Assembly: GCF_900105785.1 (NCBI RefSeq)
Contig: NZ_LT629799.1
Coordinates: forward strand, 1,736,001-1,800,000
DNA: 64,000 bases
Source: Microlunatus sagamiharensis
GTDB taxonomy: Bacteria; Actinomycetota; Actinomycetes; Propionibacteriales; Propionibacteriaceae
Reading direction: 5' to 3'
This document shows, in pieces, positions 9,301 through 19,324 of the stretch (within the stretch, counting starts at the first letter, position 1; each line of letters opens with the position of its first letter). Made by a program: the position numbers and the translations under genes. Below the pieces are notes generated by a model. That model made no database searches and was not told where the DNA came from. It saw nothing but the letters and a program-made list of their open reading frames with translations.

Positions 9301-9876
9301 TCAGGCCCGGCTGAGCTCCAGCCGTACGGCCGTCAGCGTCACGGTCATGGCCTGCGGGGTGCAGGCGACCTGGCCCTCACCCTCAAGACCCACGACGCTG
9401 GTGATCTGGTCCATGCCGAGCCGCTCCTTGCGCGACCCCGCCGCGAGCTCCGCCGAGCCCGAGGCCGACCTCTGCCGGAAGGTCCCCGTCGCGCCGTCCA
9501 CGGTGAAGGTTCCGGTGGCCCGGCCGTCGACCGTCAGGTCGGCCGAGCCGCCGCCCAGCGTGATGGTCAGCGGCTCCTGGCCGGCGCCCTGCAGGGTGTA
9601 GCCGCCGTCGGCGAACCGCACGGTCACGTCGCCGCCCTGACCGGTGCCGTACGTCTGGTCGCTGGCCCCGACGAACCGGACGAGCTGCCAGGTCCCCGTG
9701 AGGCACTGCTCGGCGGGCAGCGTGGCGAGCGACGGGCTCGCCGGCGCGGACGGTGGGGCCGTCCCGGCTGGCGCCGGGGCCGCGGAGCTCGGAGCCGTCG
9801 TCGCCCCGCCGCTGCCGGAGCAGCCCACGAGCGCCAGGAGCGGGACCGCCGCGAGCGCGACGAGCGCGCGGCGCAT
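9301..9876 (-). CDS. Putative secreted lipoprotein
   Basis: The 191-residue product has a classical lipoprotein signal: positively charged start, hydrophobic stretch and lipobox L-L-A-L-V-G-C with Cys19. A low-complexity Ser/Ala/Pro linker (about residues 20-50) leads to a beta-rich domain starting near the C-L-T-G-T-W-Q-L motif, which suggests a lipocalin- or META-like barrel, though I cannot assign a family. Two Cys in the mature domain (the C-L-T-G-T-W Cys and one near V-A-C-T-P) could form a disulfide. Its ATG overlaps the stop of the upstream chaperone gene by one base, so both are co-translated. Function unknown. Confidence 0.7.
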   Translation of the reverse strand: MRRALVALAAVPLLALVGCSGSGGATTAPSSAAPAPAGTAPPSAPASPSLATLPAEQCLTGTWQLVRFVGASDQTYGTGQGGDVTVRFADGGYTLQGAGQEPLTITLGGGSADLTVDGRATGTFTVDGATGTFRQRSASGSAELAAGSRKERLGMDQITSVVGLEGEGQVACTPQAMTVTLTAVRLELSRA

Positions 9877-10829
9877 CAGAAGAGGGCGGCCATCAGGCTG
9901 CGGCGAGCCGCGACGACGCGCGGGTCGGTGCCGCCGACGGTCTCGAAGAGCTCGAGCAGCCGGACGCGGGCGGGGTCGCGGTCGGCGCCGCCCCGGCGCA
10001 CCACCGCCAGGAGGCGGTCGAAGGCCTCCTCGACCCGGCCGCTGACGAGCTCGACGTCCGCGGCGTCGAGCTGGGCCGCGACGTCGCCGCCCTCGGCGGC
10101 GCGGGCCAGCGTGGCCTCGGGGTCGAGCACCGACGCGCGGGCGAAGAGGCCGGCCTGCGCCTTGCCGAGCGCGGCCTCCGCGTCGTTCGGGTTGGCCTGC
10201 AGCAGCCGGTCGAACTCGTCGCGGGCGCGGGCGAAGTCGCCCTGGGCCAGCGCCTCGTCGGCGGCGGCGAAGCGGGGGTCGGGCTGGTCCTCGCCGGGCG
10301 CCTCGGCGCCGTCCTCCGGGTCGGTCCCCGCCGCGACGGGACGGGCGCGGCCGACCATGCCGTTGGCCACCGCGGTCTTGAGGACCTGGTCGACGGCCTG
10401 CTGCACCTGCTCGGCGGGGAGGACGCCCTGGAAGAGGGGCACCGCCTGGCCGGAGATGATCGCCAGCACCGTCGGGACCGCCTGGAGCTGCAGCGCCTGC
10501 ACGATGCCGGGTGCGGCGTCGACGTTGAGCCGGACGAGCAGGAAGCGGCCCTCGGAGGCGTTGGCCACCGCGGCAAGCGCGTCGGAGAGCTGCTGGCCGC
10601 TGGCGACGCGGGGCGAGTAGAGCTCGACGACGACCGGGTGCTGGGTGGAGGGCCGGATCGCGTCGGACTCGAAGGTCTGCTCGCTGGACTCGAGGACGTA
10701 CGACGCCCCGCCGGACGGCGCGGACGCACCGGGGGCGGCGGGCCCGCCGGGCGCGGGCGCGGCCTTGGCCCGCGCGGCCAGCTGGGACAGGTCGATGGCT
10801 CCGGGACGGCTGAAGCTGGACGAGCTCAT
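9876..10829 (-). CDS. YbbN/CnoX-like thioredoxin-fold co-chaperone with TPR
   Basis: The 317-residue protein has a thioredoxin-like domain (about residues 55-160) followed by TPR-like helices (ADEALAQGDFARARDEF segment), the arrangement of CnoX/YbbN holdases that hand clients to chaperonins. The usual CxxC is absent: the position after VVELYSP reads R-V-A-S-G-Q, so it cannot act as a disulfide reductase. The N-terminus is Ala/Pro/Gly-rich. I chose ATG 10829 over an ATG three codons upstream because the GGGAGGAT ribosome-binding site is better placed. The gene is divergent from pgm and overlaps the lipoprotein gene downstream. Confidence 0.8.
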   Translation of the reverse strand: MSSSSFSRPGAIDLSQLAARAKAAPAPGGPAAPGASAPSGGASYVLESSEQTFESDAIRPSTQHPVVVELYSPRVASGQQLSDALAAVANASEGRFLLVRLNVDAAPGIVQALQLQAVPTVLAIISGQAVPLFQGVLPAEQVQQAVDQVLKTAVANGMVGRARPVAAGTDPEDGAEAPGEDQPDPRFAAADEALAQGDFARARDEFDRLLQANPNDAEAALGKAQAGLFARASVLDPEATLARAAEGGDVAAQLDAADVELVSGRVEEAFDRLLAVVRRGGADRDPARVRLLELFETVGGTDPRVVAARRSLMAALF

Positions 10830-10910
10830 GGTTCCCATCCTCCCAGGCGGGACCAGCCCGTCCGGACCTGTCTCCCGAGGACCCCGCCGCCTGGCGGGCA
10901 CGGTCGTCGG

Positions 10911-10922
10911 CACAATGTGGCC
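10911..10922 (+). promoter_or_regulatory. Probable leaderless promoter of pgm
   Basis: CACAAT at 10911-10916 lies six bases before ATG 10923, and no Shine-Dalgarno sequence is visible. It matches the NANNNT spacing of the other leaderless starts in this window. Confidence 0.45.
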
Positions 10923-12560
<1,638 letters not shown>

Positions 12561-12614
12561 GACCGGCAGCCCGCCGAGCCGCGGCCGCCCGATGGTCGCG
12601 CTCCGCGCTGCCGG

Positions 12615-13222
12615 ACCTGGCTCGGCAACAGCCTCGCCGTCACGGCGTTGACGGTCGTCGTCTCGCTCGCGGTGGCGGCGCCCGCGGGCTACGTGGTCAC
12701 GCGGGGCCGCAGCCGAGGCGTGCGGGCTTCTCTCTGCTGATCCTCGGCCTGCCGTCGCTGCCGGTCCTGATGTTCACGGTCCCGCTGTTCGTGCTGTTCA
12801 CGTCGCTCGGCCTGAACGACACCCTGCGGGGCGTCACCGTGGTCTACGTCGGCCTCTCGGTCGCCGCGCCGACCTGGATGGTGAGCAGCGCGATCGACGC
12901 GGTGCCCGTGGAGCTGCGGGAGGCGGCCTGGCTCGACGGCTGCTCGGTGCTCGGCGGCTTCGCGCGGGTGGTGCTGAGCAGCGCCCGGCCGGGCCTGCTC
13001 TCGGCCGCGGTCCACGTCTTCCTGCTCACCTGGAACGACTCCTGGATCGCCCTGGCCTTCCTGCGTTCCCAGCAGAGCTACACGATCGGCCGGGCGCTGG
13101 CCGGACCCGGCTCCTCCGCCGTGGTCGCCCTGGTCGCCCTGCTGCCGGTGCTGGTCGTCTTCGGCCTGCTCAACCGCTGGTTCAGCGTCGGTGGCATCGG
13201 CGGCGCGCTGACCGGCCGCTGA
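12615..13222 (+). pseudogene. Remnant of a sugar ABC transporter permease (MalG/BPD inner-membrane type)
   Basis: Translation gives a transmembrane stretch TWLGNSLAVTALTVVVSLAV starting at 12615 in one frame, then stops at TGA 12738. The protein continues in another frame from about 12719 (AGFSLLILGLPSLP) to a stop at 13220, including the EAA loop (ELREAAWLDG, then the R-P-G-L motif) that contacts the ATPase. It is therefore the C-terminal two thirds of a MalG-like permease with a frameshift near 12717-12735 and no start codon. No ATPase or binding-protein gene is adjacent. I infer a decayed transporter operon; a sequencing error could explain the frameshift but not the missing 5' part. Confidence 0.75.
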
Positions 13223-13230
13223 GCAGCCCG

Positions 13231-13923
13231 TCAGAACGGCTCGATGGGCGGGACGATCCCGTCCTCGATGGCGCGGCGCAGGAGGTCGACCTTGGTCGAG
13301 GCCGGGCGCTCGGCCTCGGTGTACTTGGCGCGGATCCGGCGCAGGTACTCCCGCGCGCTGTTCTCGGTGACGAAGAGCTGGGCGGCGATCTGGGCGATCT
13401 CCACGCCGCTGACGTAGAGCACCAGCACCTCGCGCTCGCGGTCGCTCAGCCGGGCCCGCACGAAGTCGGCGTCGCCGTCGATCATCGACAGGATCTCCGG
13501 GGAGACGAGGATCTGACCCTCGGCGACCTGGCGGACCTTGTCGAGGGTCTGCTGGACCGGCTCGGACTTGCGGCTGAGCCCGTGCGCGCCGGCGGCCAGG
13601 GCGCGGCGGATGAGCCGCGGGCTGTCGAGGACGGAGTAGACGAGGACCCGGCACCCGGCGCCGATGAGCCGGGTGACCGTGTCCCCCGGGTCGGAGCCGT
13701 CGCCGAGCGCGAGGTCGAGCACGACGACGTCGGGGGGCTGCTGCTCCACGAGGGCGACCAGGTGCGCGGCGTCCGTCGCATGGCCACGCAACCGGACCGG
13801 ACGGCCCCGGGTGACGCGGGCCGCCCCGAGCAGGCCGACCCAGACGACGTCGTGGTCGTCGCAGACCACCACGTCGATCGCGGCCGCCTCGGCCGCACCG
13901 GAGGGAAGGGGGTCAGGGGGCAC
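13231..13923 (-). CDS. NarL/FixJ-family response regulator
   Basis: The 230-residue protein has a receiver domain (about 16-135) with acidic D22/D23, phospho-acceptor D70 (VVVLDLALGDG) and conserved K119, followed by a LuxR-type helix-turn-helix (about 158-205, LSDREREVLVLYVSGVEI). The switch Thr/Ser region reads V-Y-S-V. The GTG start at 13923 lies inside the end of the histidine kinase gene (stop at 13913), so kinase and regulator are translationally coupled and surely act as a pair. Target genes cannot be read from the sequence; the divergent radical SAM gene upstream of the kinase is one candidate. Confidence 0.85.
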   Translation of the reverse strand: MPPDPLPSGAAEAAAIDVVVCDDHDVVWVGLLGAARVTRGRPVRLRGHATDAAHLVALVEQQPPDVVVLDLALGDGSDPGDTVTRLIGAGCRVLVYSVLDSPRLIRRALAAGAHGLSRKSEPVQQTLDKVRQVAEGQILVSPEILSMIDGDADFVRARLSDREREVLVLYVSGVEIAQIAAQLFVTENSAREYLRRIRAKYTEAERPASTKVDLLRRAIEDGIVPPIEPF

Positions 13924-16234
13924 GGTGCGCGACCTTCCGGGCGGTGTCGACCGCGATCTCCTGGGCGGCGGGGGTGCCGAGGGCGTCCAGGCGCACGAGG
14001 TGGGTCCCGTGCGCGTCCTCCGACAGCACCGACGCGGTCGTCGACCCCTCCTCCGGCGCCAGCCGGACGACGAGGCGGCGCACCGACTCCGCGGCGAGCG
14101 CCCGGCGGACGACCTCGAGGACGGCCTGCGCGACGCGCGGCGGCACGGTCGTGCTCCGGCTGTCGACGAGGCGCACCTCGACACCGCGGCGGCGTGCGGC
14201 CTCGGTGAGGTCGGCCAGCTCGTCGCTCATCACGTTGCGGGCCACGATCGACTCGCGCAGCGTCGCCTCGAGCATCAGGGCCTCGTGGCGCAGGTCGTCA
14301 GGCACGCTGCCGCGCACCCCGGCCAGCCGCAGCAGGACGGATCGCACCTGCGTCCGGAGGTCGGCGAGCCACAGCGCCCGCTGGACGCGGGCCACGTGGC
14401 GGCGCACCGAGGCGTCGACGGCCTCGTCCTCCTCGCGACGCAGGACTCCCTGGCGCCGCCCGATCGCCAGCAGGACACGGTTGACCAGCAGCGCCATCGC
14501 GACGAGCAGCACCGGGCCGGACCCGCGGCTGACGACTCCGGGCCAGCTGGAGAGACCGGCCAGGCCCTGCAGGACGATCGTCGTCTCGGTGACGAGCACG
14601 CCGAGCGCCGCCCAGCCGAGCCTCCGCCGGACGACGAGGACGACGAGGACGAGCTGGACGACGAAGGAGTGCCACTCGAAGACGCCGTCGGCCCGTTCCG
14701 GGTGCGCGAGCGCCATCAGCACCTGGACGGCGGCGACGGCGACCACCACACCCGCTGCGGACCCGGCGGGAAGCTCCAGCCCCGCACCCGGCCGCAGCAC
14801 CACCGCCATCGCGACCGCCGCGACGACTACCGCGACGACGAAGGGCGGCCGGTGCGTCGCGGCGTCGAGCGTGAGCACGCCGACGGCGACGTTCACCACC
14901 AGCGCGACCCAGGTGACGGCGCTGAACCGGTGCGCCGGGAAGTCGACGGGGAGCCGGGGCTCGTCCTCCCCGACGTCGGTCTGGGGCATCAGGCGCGTCA
15001 GCACCTGCGGCCGTCCCGTCCAGGACACGGTGTAGGTCGTGCCGTGGCCCGGCCGGCTCTGCAGCCTCGTGACGAGGCCGACCTGGTGGCTGGCCTCGAG
15101 CATCGAGCGCCGTACGCCGAGCCGGTCGAGCGGCAGGTGCGCGCTGTCGAAGCCCCGGCCGTCGTCGACCACCCGGGCCTGCAGCGCCAGGTCGGCGCCG
15201 ACCCGACGGGCGTCGAGGCCGACGGTGACGGTGGCCTCGCCGCTGTGGCGCACGGCGTTGCGGACGGCCTCGCGCACGGCGCTCAGCAGCGTCTGGGCGA
15301 CCGGACCAGGGACGCGGAGCGGGGCCGCGCCCAGGCGCACGTCCGCGGTCCACCCGACGTCGGGGCTGACCCGGCGCACCGTCTGCTCCACCAGGCTGAC
15401 GAGCACCGCGACCGAGAGGTCCCCGGCCTCGTCCGCGTCGCCCATCGCGTCGATCGCGGCCAGCGTCTCGCGGGCGAGCAGGGAGGTCGCCTGCTCGGTG
15501 GCCGCGTCGGTGCCCTGCGCCGCCGCGGTCAGGGTGGTCATCACGTCGTCGTGGATCAGCTGGTCCAGGCGCGCCCGCTCGTCGGCGACGGCGCGGTCCA
15601 CCGCCTGGCGCACCTCCTGCTCGCGCAGCCGGGAGGCCACGGCGTCGGCCGACCGGGCCGAGGTGAGCATGCCCAGCGCGACGACGCCGATCACCAGGCC
15701 CGCCGAGACCCCGAAGAGGGCCTCGCCCACCGCCTCGGCGGCGGAGACCCCGCCGCCGCCCGGTGTCAGGCGCAGGTGGGCCCACCCCGCGCCGAGGAGG
15801 AGCCCGTAGCCCGTGCCGAGGCGCAGCCCTCCCCAGACGCAGGCGCAGACGACGGCCAGCCCGACGTGGAACCAGAGGAAGGGGTAGAGGCCGGAGCCCG
15901 TGAAGGCCGACATGGACCACACGCCGAGGAGCGTGTACGCGGCGAAGGCCGGCAGCCATCCACCCAGCGTGCGGCCCCGCACGGCCTGGACGACCATCCC
16001 CGCGACCAGGACGGCCCCCACGAGGAGGACGGCCAGGACCCAGGGCCGAGGGTAGGCGGGCGCCTGCGCCACCAGGGCGGGGACGCCCGGGAGGAGCCCG
16101 GCGACCGCGTAGCCACCCAGCAGCCGGTGGATCATCGCCGTCATGCCCGAGGCGATCGGCCCGGTGGCCTCCGGGCTGGCCGAGGGCGCGCAGGAACCGC
16201 TGGTCGACCGGGCCGCACCCGGCACAGCGGTCAC
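13913..16234 (-). CDS. Sensor histidine kinase with two membrane modules (tandem duplication)
   Basis: The 773-residue protein is twice the normal size. Module 1 has about five membrane segments (35-190), a dimerisation helix with the likely phospho-acceptor H228 (LDQLIHDDV) and a HATPase domain with N326 (EAVRNAVRHSG), the G-box DDGRGFD (357-363) and GVRRSM. Module 2 repeats the layout: a second block of membrane segments (about 440-595), then a cytosolic helical domain to the end that lacks a clear phospho-His and has no N- or G-box. It is therefore a degenerate second kinase, probably regulatory. The stop overlaps the start of the response regulator gene. The ATG at 16234 is the first of several possible starts. 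Confidence 0.8.
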   Translation of the reverse strand: MTAVPGAARSTSGSCAPSASPEATGPIASGMTAMIHRLLGGYAVAGLLPGVPALVAQAPAYPRPWVLAVLLVGAVLVAGMVVQAVRGRTLGGWLPAFAAYTLLGVWSMSAFTGSGLYPFLWFHVGLAVVCACVWGGLRLGTGYGLLLGAGWAHLRLTPGGGGVSAAEAVGEALFGVSAGLVIGVVALGMLTSARSADAVASRLREQEVRQAVDRAVADERARLDQLIHDDVMTTLTAAAQGTDAATEQATSLLARETLAAIDAMGDADEAGDLSVAVLVSLVEQTVRRVSPDVGWTADVRLGAAPLRVPGPVAQTLLSAVREAVRNAVRHSGEATVTVGLDARRVGADLALQARVVDDGRGFDSAHLPLDRLGVRRSMLEASHQVGLVTRLQSRPGHGTTYTVSWTGRPQVLTRLMPQTDVGEDEPRLPVDFPAHRFSAVTWVALVVNVAVGVLTLDAATHRPPFVVAVVVAAVAMAVVLRPGAGLELPAGSAAGVVVAVAAVQVLMALAHPERADGVFEWHSFVVQLVLVVLVVRRRLGWAALGVLVTETTIVLQGLAGLSSWPGVVSRGSGPVLLVAMALLVNRVLLAIGRRQGVLRREEDEAVDASVRRHVARVQRALWLADLRTQVRSVLLRLAGVRGSVPDDLRHEALMLEATLRESIVARNVMSDELADLTEAARRRGVEVRLVDSRSTTVPPRVAQAVLEVVRRALAAESVRRLVVRLAPEEGSTTASVLSEDAHGTHLVRLDALGTPAAQEIAVDTARKVAHRAP

Positions 16235-16521
16235 GAGCTCCCCTCCCCCGGACGACGCGCTGCCCTGCGCCCGTCCCGGCAGAAGCGGCCCCCGGCAGCA
16301 TCCCGACGACCGTGGTCCCGGTACCCCGACGAGGGCCGACCTCCGCCCCCCGAACCGGTCCCCGTGCGCACCTCCCCCCCTCGGCGCGCCGCAGGTCCCG
16401 GCAGGACAGAACTATCCTGCGAGAAGGCGGTTGAACAAGCCATGGCCCGGGATTGACCGCGTTTGTCCCCCTCCGGTGGGACGCCCCGCGCACGTCAGCC
16501 GCCCTCCGGGCAGGAGCCCCT
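16235..16521. other. Divergent intergenic region, kinase / radical SAM gene
   Basis: These 287 bases separate two divergent genes. On the minus strand TTGTTC and GATAGT, 16 bases apart (about 16439-16412), form a weak candidate promoter for the kinase. An inverted repeat GCAGGA/TCCTGC (16401-16420, 8-base loop) overlaps its -10. I see no open frame with coding character here. Confidence 0.3.
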
Positions 16522-17679
16522 GTGACCTCAGCACCATCCCAGACCCAGCCCACGAACCCTGTCGAGCCCCCGACCGGGACGCTCACGTCGGAGCCCGGCC
16601 CGCGCGTCCGGCGCTGGACGCCGCGCCGGGTCCTCGTCACCCGGGCCGCGGTCGGGCTGCCGCACACCGAGGAGATCCTGCGGCGCGTCGCCGCCGCCGG
16701 GGTCGAGGACGTGGAGACCGTCGGCCGGGTCTCACCCCCGCGCGGGACGAGCGAGCGGGAGGCGTACGCGTGGGCCAAGACGACGCTGGCCGTCGTCGTC
16801 GCCCCGCCCAGCGCGCTCAAGCCGCAGCCCATCCCGCCGAGCGCCGACTGGCGCATCGACCTGGCGAAGGGCTGCCCGGCGCACTGCCAGTACTGCTACC
16901 TCGCCGGCTCGTTGACCGGGCCGCCGGTCACCCGCGTCTACGCGAACCTCGACGACGTCCTCGCCCCGATCCCCGGCCTCGTCGGCCACGGCACGGTCAC
17001 GAGCGGCACCGCGGAGCGCGGCCACGAGGGCACGACCTTCGAGCTGTCCTGCTACACCGACCCGCTGGGCATCGAGCACGTGACGGGGTCGCTGGCCGCC
17101 GCCGTGGAGCGCGTCGGCACCGGCGTGTACGGCGACGGCGCGAGCCTGCGCTTCACCACGAAGTTCGACGACGTGGCCGAGCTGGCGGCGCTGCCGCACG
17201 GGGGTCGCACCCGGGCCCGGTTCTCGGTCAACGCCGAGGAGGTGGCGGCGCGCTTCGACGGCGGGACGGCCCCGGTGGCCGGGCGGCTCCGGGCCCTGGC
17301 CACGCTGGCCGCCGCGGGCTACCCGGTGGGGCTGACGGTGGCCCCGGTGATGCCCGTCGAGGGCTGGCAGGACGCGTACGGCCAGCTGCTCGACGACGTC
17401 CGCGACGCCCTCGCGCCCGTCGCCGCGTCCGGGCGTGCGGTCGACCTGACCGTCGAGGTGATCACGCACCGCTTCACCCCGGGCAGCCGCGACGTGCTGA
17501 TGTCGTGGTACCCGCGGACCAGGCTCGAGATGGACGTCGGCGCGCGCCGGGCCAAGCGGTCCAAGTTCGGCGGGGTCAAGTACGTCTACCCCACCGAGAC
17601 CATGCGCGCGCTGCGCGCGTGGTTCGAGACCGAGGTGCCGGCACGGCTGCCCGGGACCCCGCTGCTCTACCTCACCTGA
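16522..17679 (+). CDS. Spore photoproduct lyase-like radical SAM protein
   Basis: The 385-residue protein carries the radical SAM cluster motif C118-x3-C122-x2-C125 (CPAHCQYC) and a later Cys177 (ELSCYTDP) placed like the H-atom-donor Cys of spore photoproduct lyase, followed by a TIM-barrel. The N-terminal RWTPRRVLVTRAAVGLPHTE segment is typical of the SplB-like family found also in non-Bacillus bacteria. SplB repairs 5-thyminyl-5,6-dihydrothymine; whether this homologue acts on that lesion is unknown. I start at GTG 16522 because CAGGAG sits 8 bases upstream. An in-frame TTG at 16453 lacks such a site. Confidence 0.75.
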   Translation: MTSAPSQTQPTNPVEPPTGTLTSEPGPRVRRWTPRRVLVTRAAVGLPHTEEILRRVAAAGVEDVETVGRVSPPRGTSEREAYAWAKTTLAVVVAPPSALKPQPIPPSADWRIDLAKGCPAHCQYCYLAGSLTGPPVTRVYANLDDVLAPIPGLVGHGTVTSGTAERGHEGTTFELSCYTDPLGIEHVTGSLAAAVERVGTGVYGDGASLRFTTKFDDVAELAALPHGGRTRARFSVNAEEVAARFDGGTAPVAGRLRALATLAAAGYPVGLTVAPVMPVEGWQDAYGQLLDDVRDALAPVAASGRAVDLTVEVITHRFTPGSRDVLMSWYPRTRLEMDVGARRAKRSKFGGVKYVYPTETMRALRAWFETEVPARLPGTPLLYLT

Positions 17680-17709
17680 ACCGGGCTCCGCTGACACCGG
17701 TGTCGACCG

Positions 17710-17753
17710 GTGGGTGACGGGTCACCACCGTACGGGTGAACAGTGGATGAATC
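17710..17753 (-). promoter_or_regulatory. PHO-box-like 11-bp repeats upstream of phosphate transporter
   Basis: Read on the minus strand, four consecutive 11-mers are GATTCATCCAC, TGTTCACCCGT, ACGGTGGTGAC and CCGTCACCCAC. Units 1, 2 and 4 carry the TTCA/GTCA core in the same register as the actinobacterial PhoP direct-repeat consensus G(G/T)TCAYYYRSG. Its position 60 bases before a PiT gene supports phosphate-starvation control. Confidence 0.45.
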
Positions 17754-17812
17754 ATGCCCGGGAGGGCGTTCTGCGGGTGGAATCCATAGCCCTTCCACCC
17801 AAAGATCGAGTC

Positions 17813-19015
17813 GTGACCGAAGCTTTCCTGATCCTCGCGATCGTCGTCGTGACCGCCCTGGCGTTCGACTTCACCAACGGCTTCCACGACACCGCCAACG
17901 CGATGGCCACGTCCATCGCCACCGGGGCCCTCAAGCCCAAGCAGGCGGTCGTGCTCGCCGCCACCCTCAACCTGGTCGGCGCCTTCCTCAGCATCGAGGT
18001 CGCGCTCACGGTCAGCAACAAGATCATCAGCATCCAGGGCTCGAACGGGGCGCCGCTCCCCGAGCTGGTGGGGGTACCGATCCTCACGATCGTCCTCGCC
18101 GGGCTCGTCGGCGGCATCCTCTGGAACCTCGTCACCTGGCTGCTCGGCCTGCCCTCCTCCTCCTCGCACGCGCTGTTCGGCGGCCTGATCGGGTCGGCCA
18201 TCGCCGCCCTCGGGCTCGGCGGCGTCAAGTGGTCGGGGGTCGTCTCCTCGGTGATCATCCCGGCCTTCTTCTCCCCGGTGGTCGCGGGCCTGGTCGCCGC
18301 CCTCGGCACCTGGATCGTCTTCAAGATCACCGCGCAGGTCGCCACCGGCAGCCGCGAGAAGGGCTTCCGCTGGGGCCAGATCGGCTCCGCCTCGCTGGTC
18401 GCGCTCGCCCACGGCACCAACGACGCGCAGAAGACCATGGGCGTGATCACGCTCGCGCTGATCGCGTACGGCAGCTGGACCGCCGGCGAGGGCATCCCGC
18501 TCTGGGTCAAGATCGCCTGCGCCCTCGCCATCGCCTCGGGCACCTACATCGGTGGCTGGCGCGTCATCCGCACGCTCGGCAAGGGCCTGGTCGAGATCAG
18601 CTCCCCGCAGGGCATGGCCGCCGAGTTCGCCTCGGCCGCGGTGATCCTGTCCTCCAGCCACCTCGGCATGGCGCTCTCCACGACCCACGTGGCGACGGGC
18701 TCCATCCTCGGCTCCGGGGTCGGCAAGCCCGGTGCGCAGGTTCGCTGGGGCGTGGCCGGCCGCATGGTCGTCGCGTGGGTGATCACCCTCCCTGCCGCAG
18801 GCCTGGTCGGTGCCCTCTGCTGGGCCGTGGCCCACGGCATCGGCGGCGGCCTGGGTGCCGTCGTCGTCTTCGTCGCCCTGGTGGTGGCCGCGACGCTGAT
18901 GTTCCGCCACTCGCGCAAGACCAAGATCGACCACAACAACGTCAACGACGAGTGGGCCGGTGGCCTCGCCACCGAGGACGCGGCTCCCGCGGCCAAGACC
19001 CCCGTCAACGCCTGA
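17813..19015 (+). CDS. Inorganic phosphate transporter, PiT family
   Basis: The 400-residue membrane protein is a low-affinity phosphate/metal symporter. Its two inverted-repeat signatures are visible: FDFTNGFHDTANAMATSIATG near the N-terminus, and ALAHGTNDAQKTMG in the middle, with SSSSHALFGG and STTHVATGS following each. About ten hydrophobic segments are present and the C-terminus is polar. I prefer GTG 17813, immediately before the first membrane segment and six bases after AAAGAT, over a GTG 33 codons upstream. A small membrane protein gene follows after 26 bases. PHO-box-like repeats upstream suggest PhoP control. Confidence 0.9.
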   Translation: MTEAFLILAIVVVTALAFDFTNGFHDTANAMATSIATGALKPKQAVVLAATLNLVGAFLSIEVALTVSNKIISIQGSNGAPLPELVGVPILTIVLAGLVGGILWNLVTWLLGLPSSSSHALFGGLIGSAIAALGLGGVKWSGVVSSVIIPAFFSPVVAGLVAALGTWIVFKITAQVATGSREKGFRWGQIGSASLVALAHGTNDAQKTMGVITLALIAYGSWTAGEGIPLWVKIACALAIASGTYIGGWRVIRTLGKGLVEISSPQGMAAEFASAAVILSSSHLGMALSTTHVATGSILGSGVGKPGAQVRWGVAGRMVVAWVITLPAAGLVGALCWAVAHGIGGGLGAVVVFVALVVAATLMFRHSRKTKIDHNNVNDEWAGGLATEDAAPAAKTPVNA

Positions 19016-19041
19016 GCGCGACGAGAGACACGGAGCTGATC

Positions 19042-19317
19042 ATGGGAGAGATCTTCCTCAAGGCATTCGAGGCCCTCTGGCAGGTGCTGGTCGCGGGCGT
19101 CGTCCTGGGCGCCGGGCTGCCCGCGCTCTTCGCGCTCGGCATCCGCCTGCAGGGCAGCGGCCGCACGCTCGCCACCGACGGCGCGAGCTACACCACGCCG
19201 GTCACCACGGGTGGTCGCGCGGGGTCCTTCGTCCTGTTCGGCGTCTGCGTGCTGGCGGTGCTCTTCGGCATCTTCCTCATCGTCGCCGGCGGCTTCGGCC
19301 TCAAGCTCTTCGGGTGA
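19042..19317 (+). CDS. Small two-helix membrane protein linked to PiT transporter
   Basis: The 91-residue protein has two strongly hydrophobic helices (about 10-33 and 62-88) separated by a polar loop (GSGRTLATDGASYTTPV). The ATG at 19042 has a GGAG ribosome-binding site 6 bases before it. It follows the PiT gene in the same operon, an arrangement known from actinobacterial pitH loci, so it may stabilise or regulate the transporter; that is inference from position. I recognise no catalytic motif. Confidence 0.65.
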   Translation: MGEIFLKAFEALWQVLVAGVVLGAGLPALFALGIRLQGSGRTLATDGASYTTPVTTGGRAGSFVLFGVCVLAVLFGIFLIVAGGFGLKLFG

Positions 19318-19324
19318 GGCGGGC

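Noticed and set aside
16401-16420. GCAGGA/TCCTGC inverted repeat as an operator for the kinase or radical SAM gene
   Set aside because: Only six paired bases with an eight-base loop; too weak to call as a separate feature.
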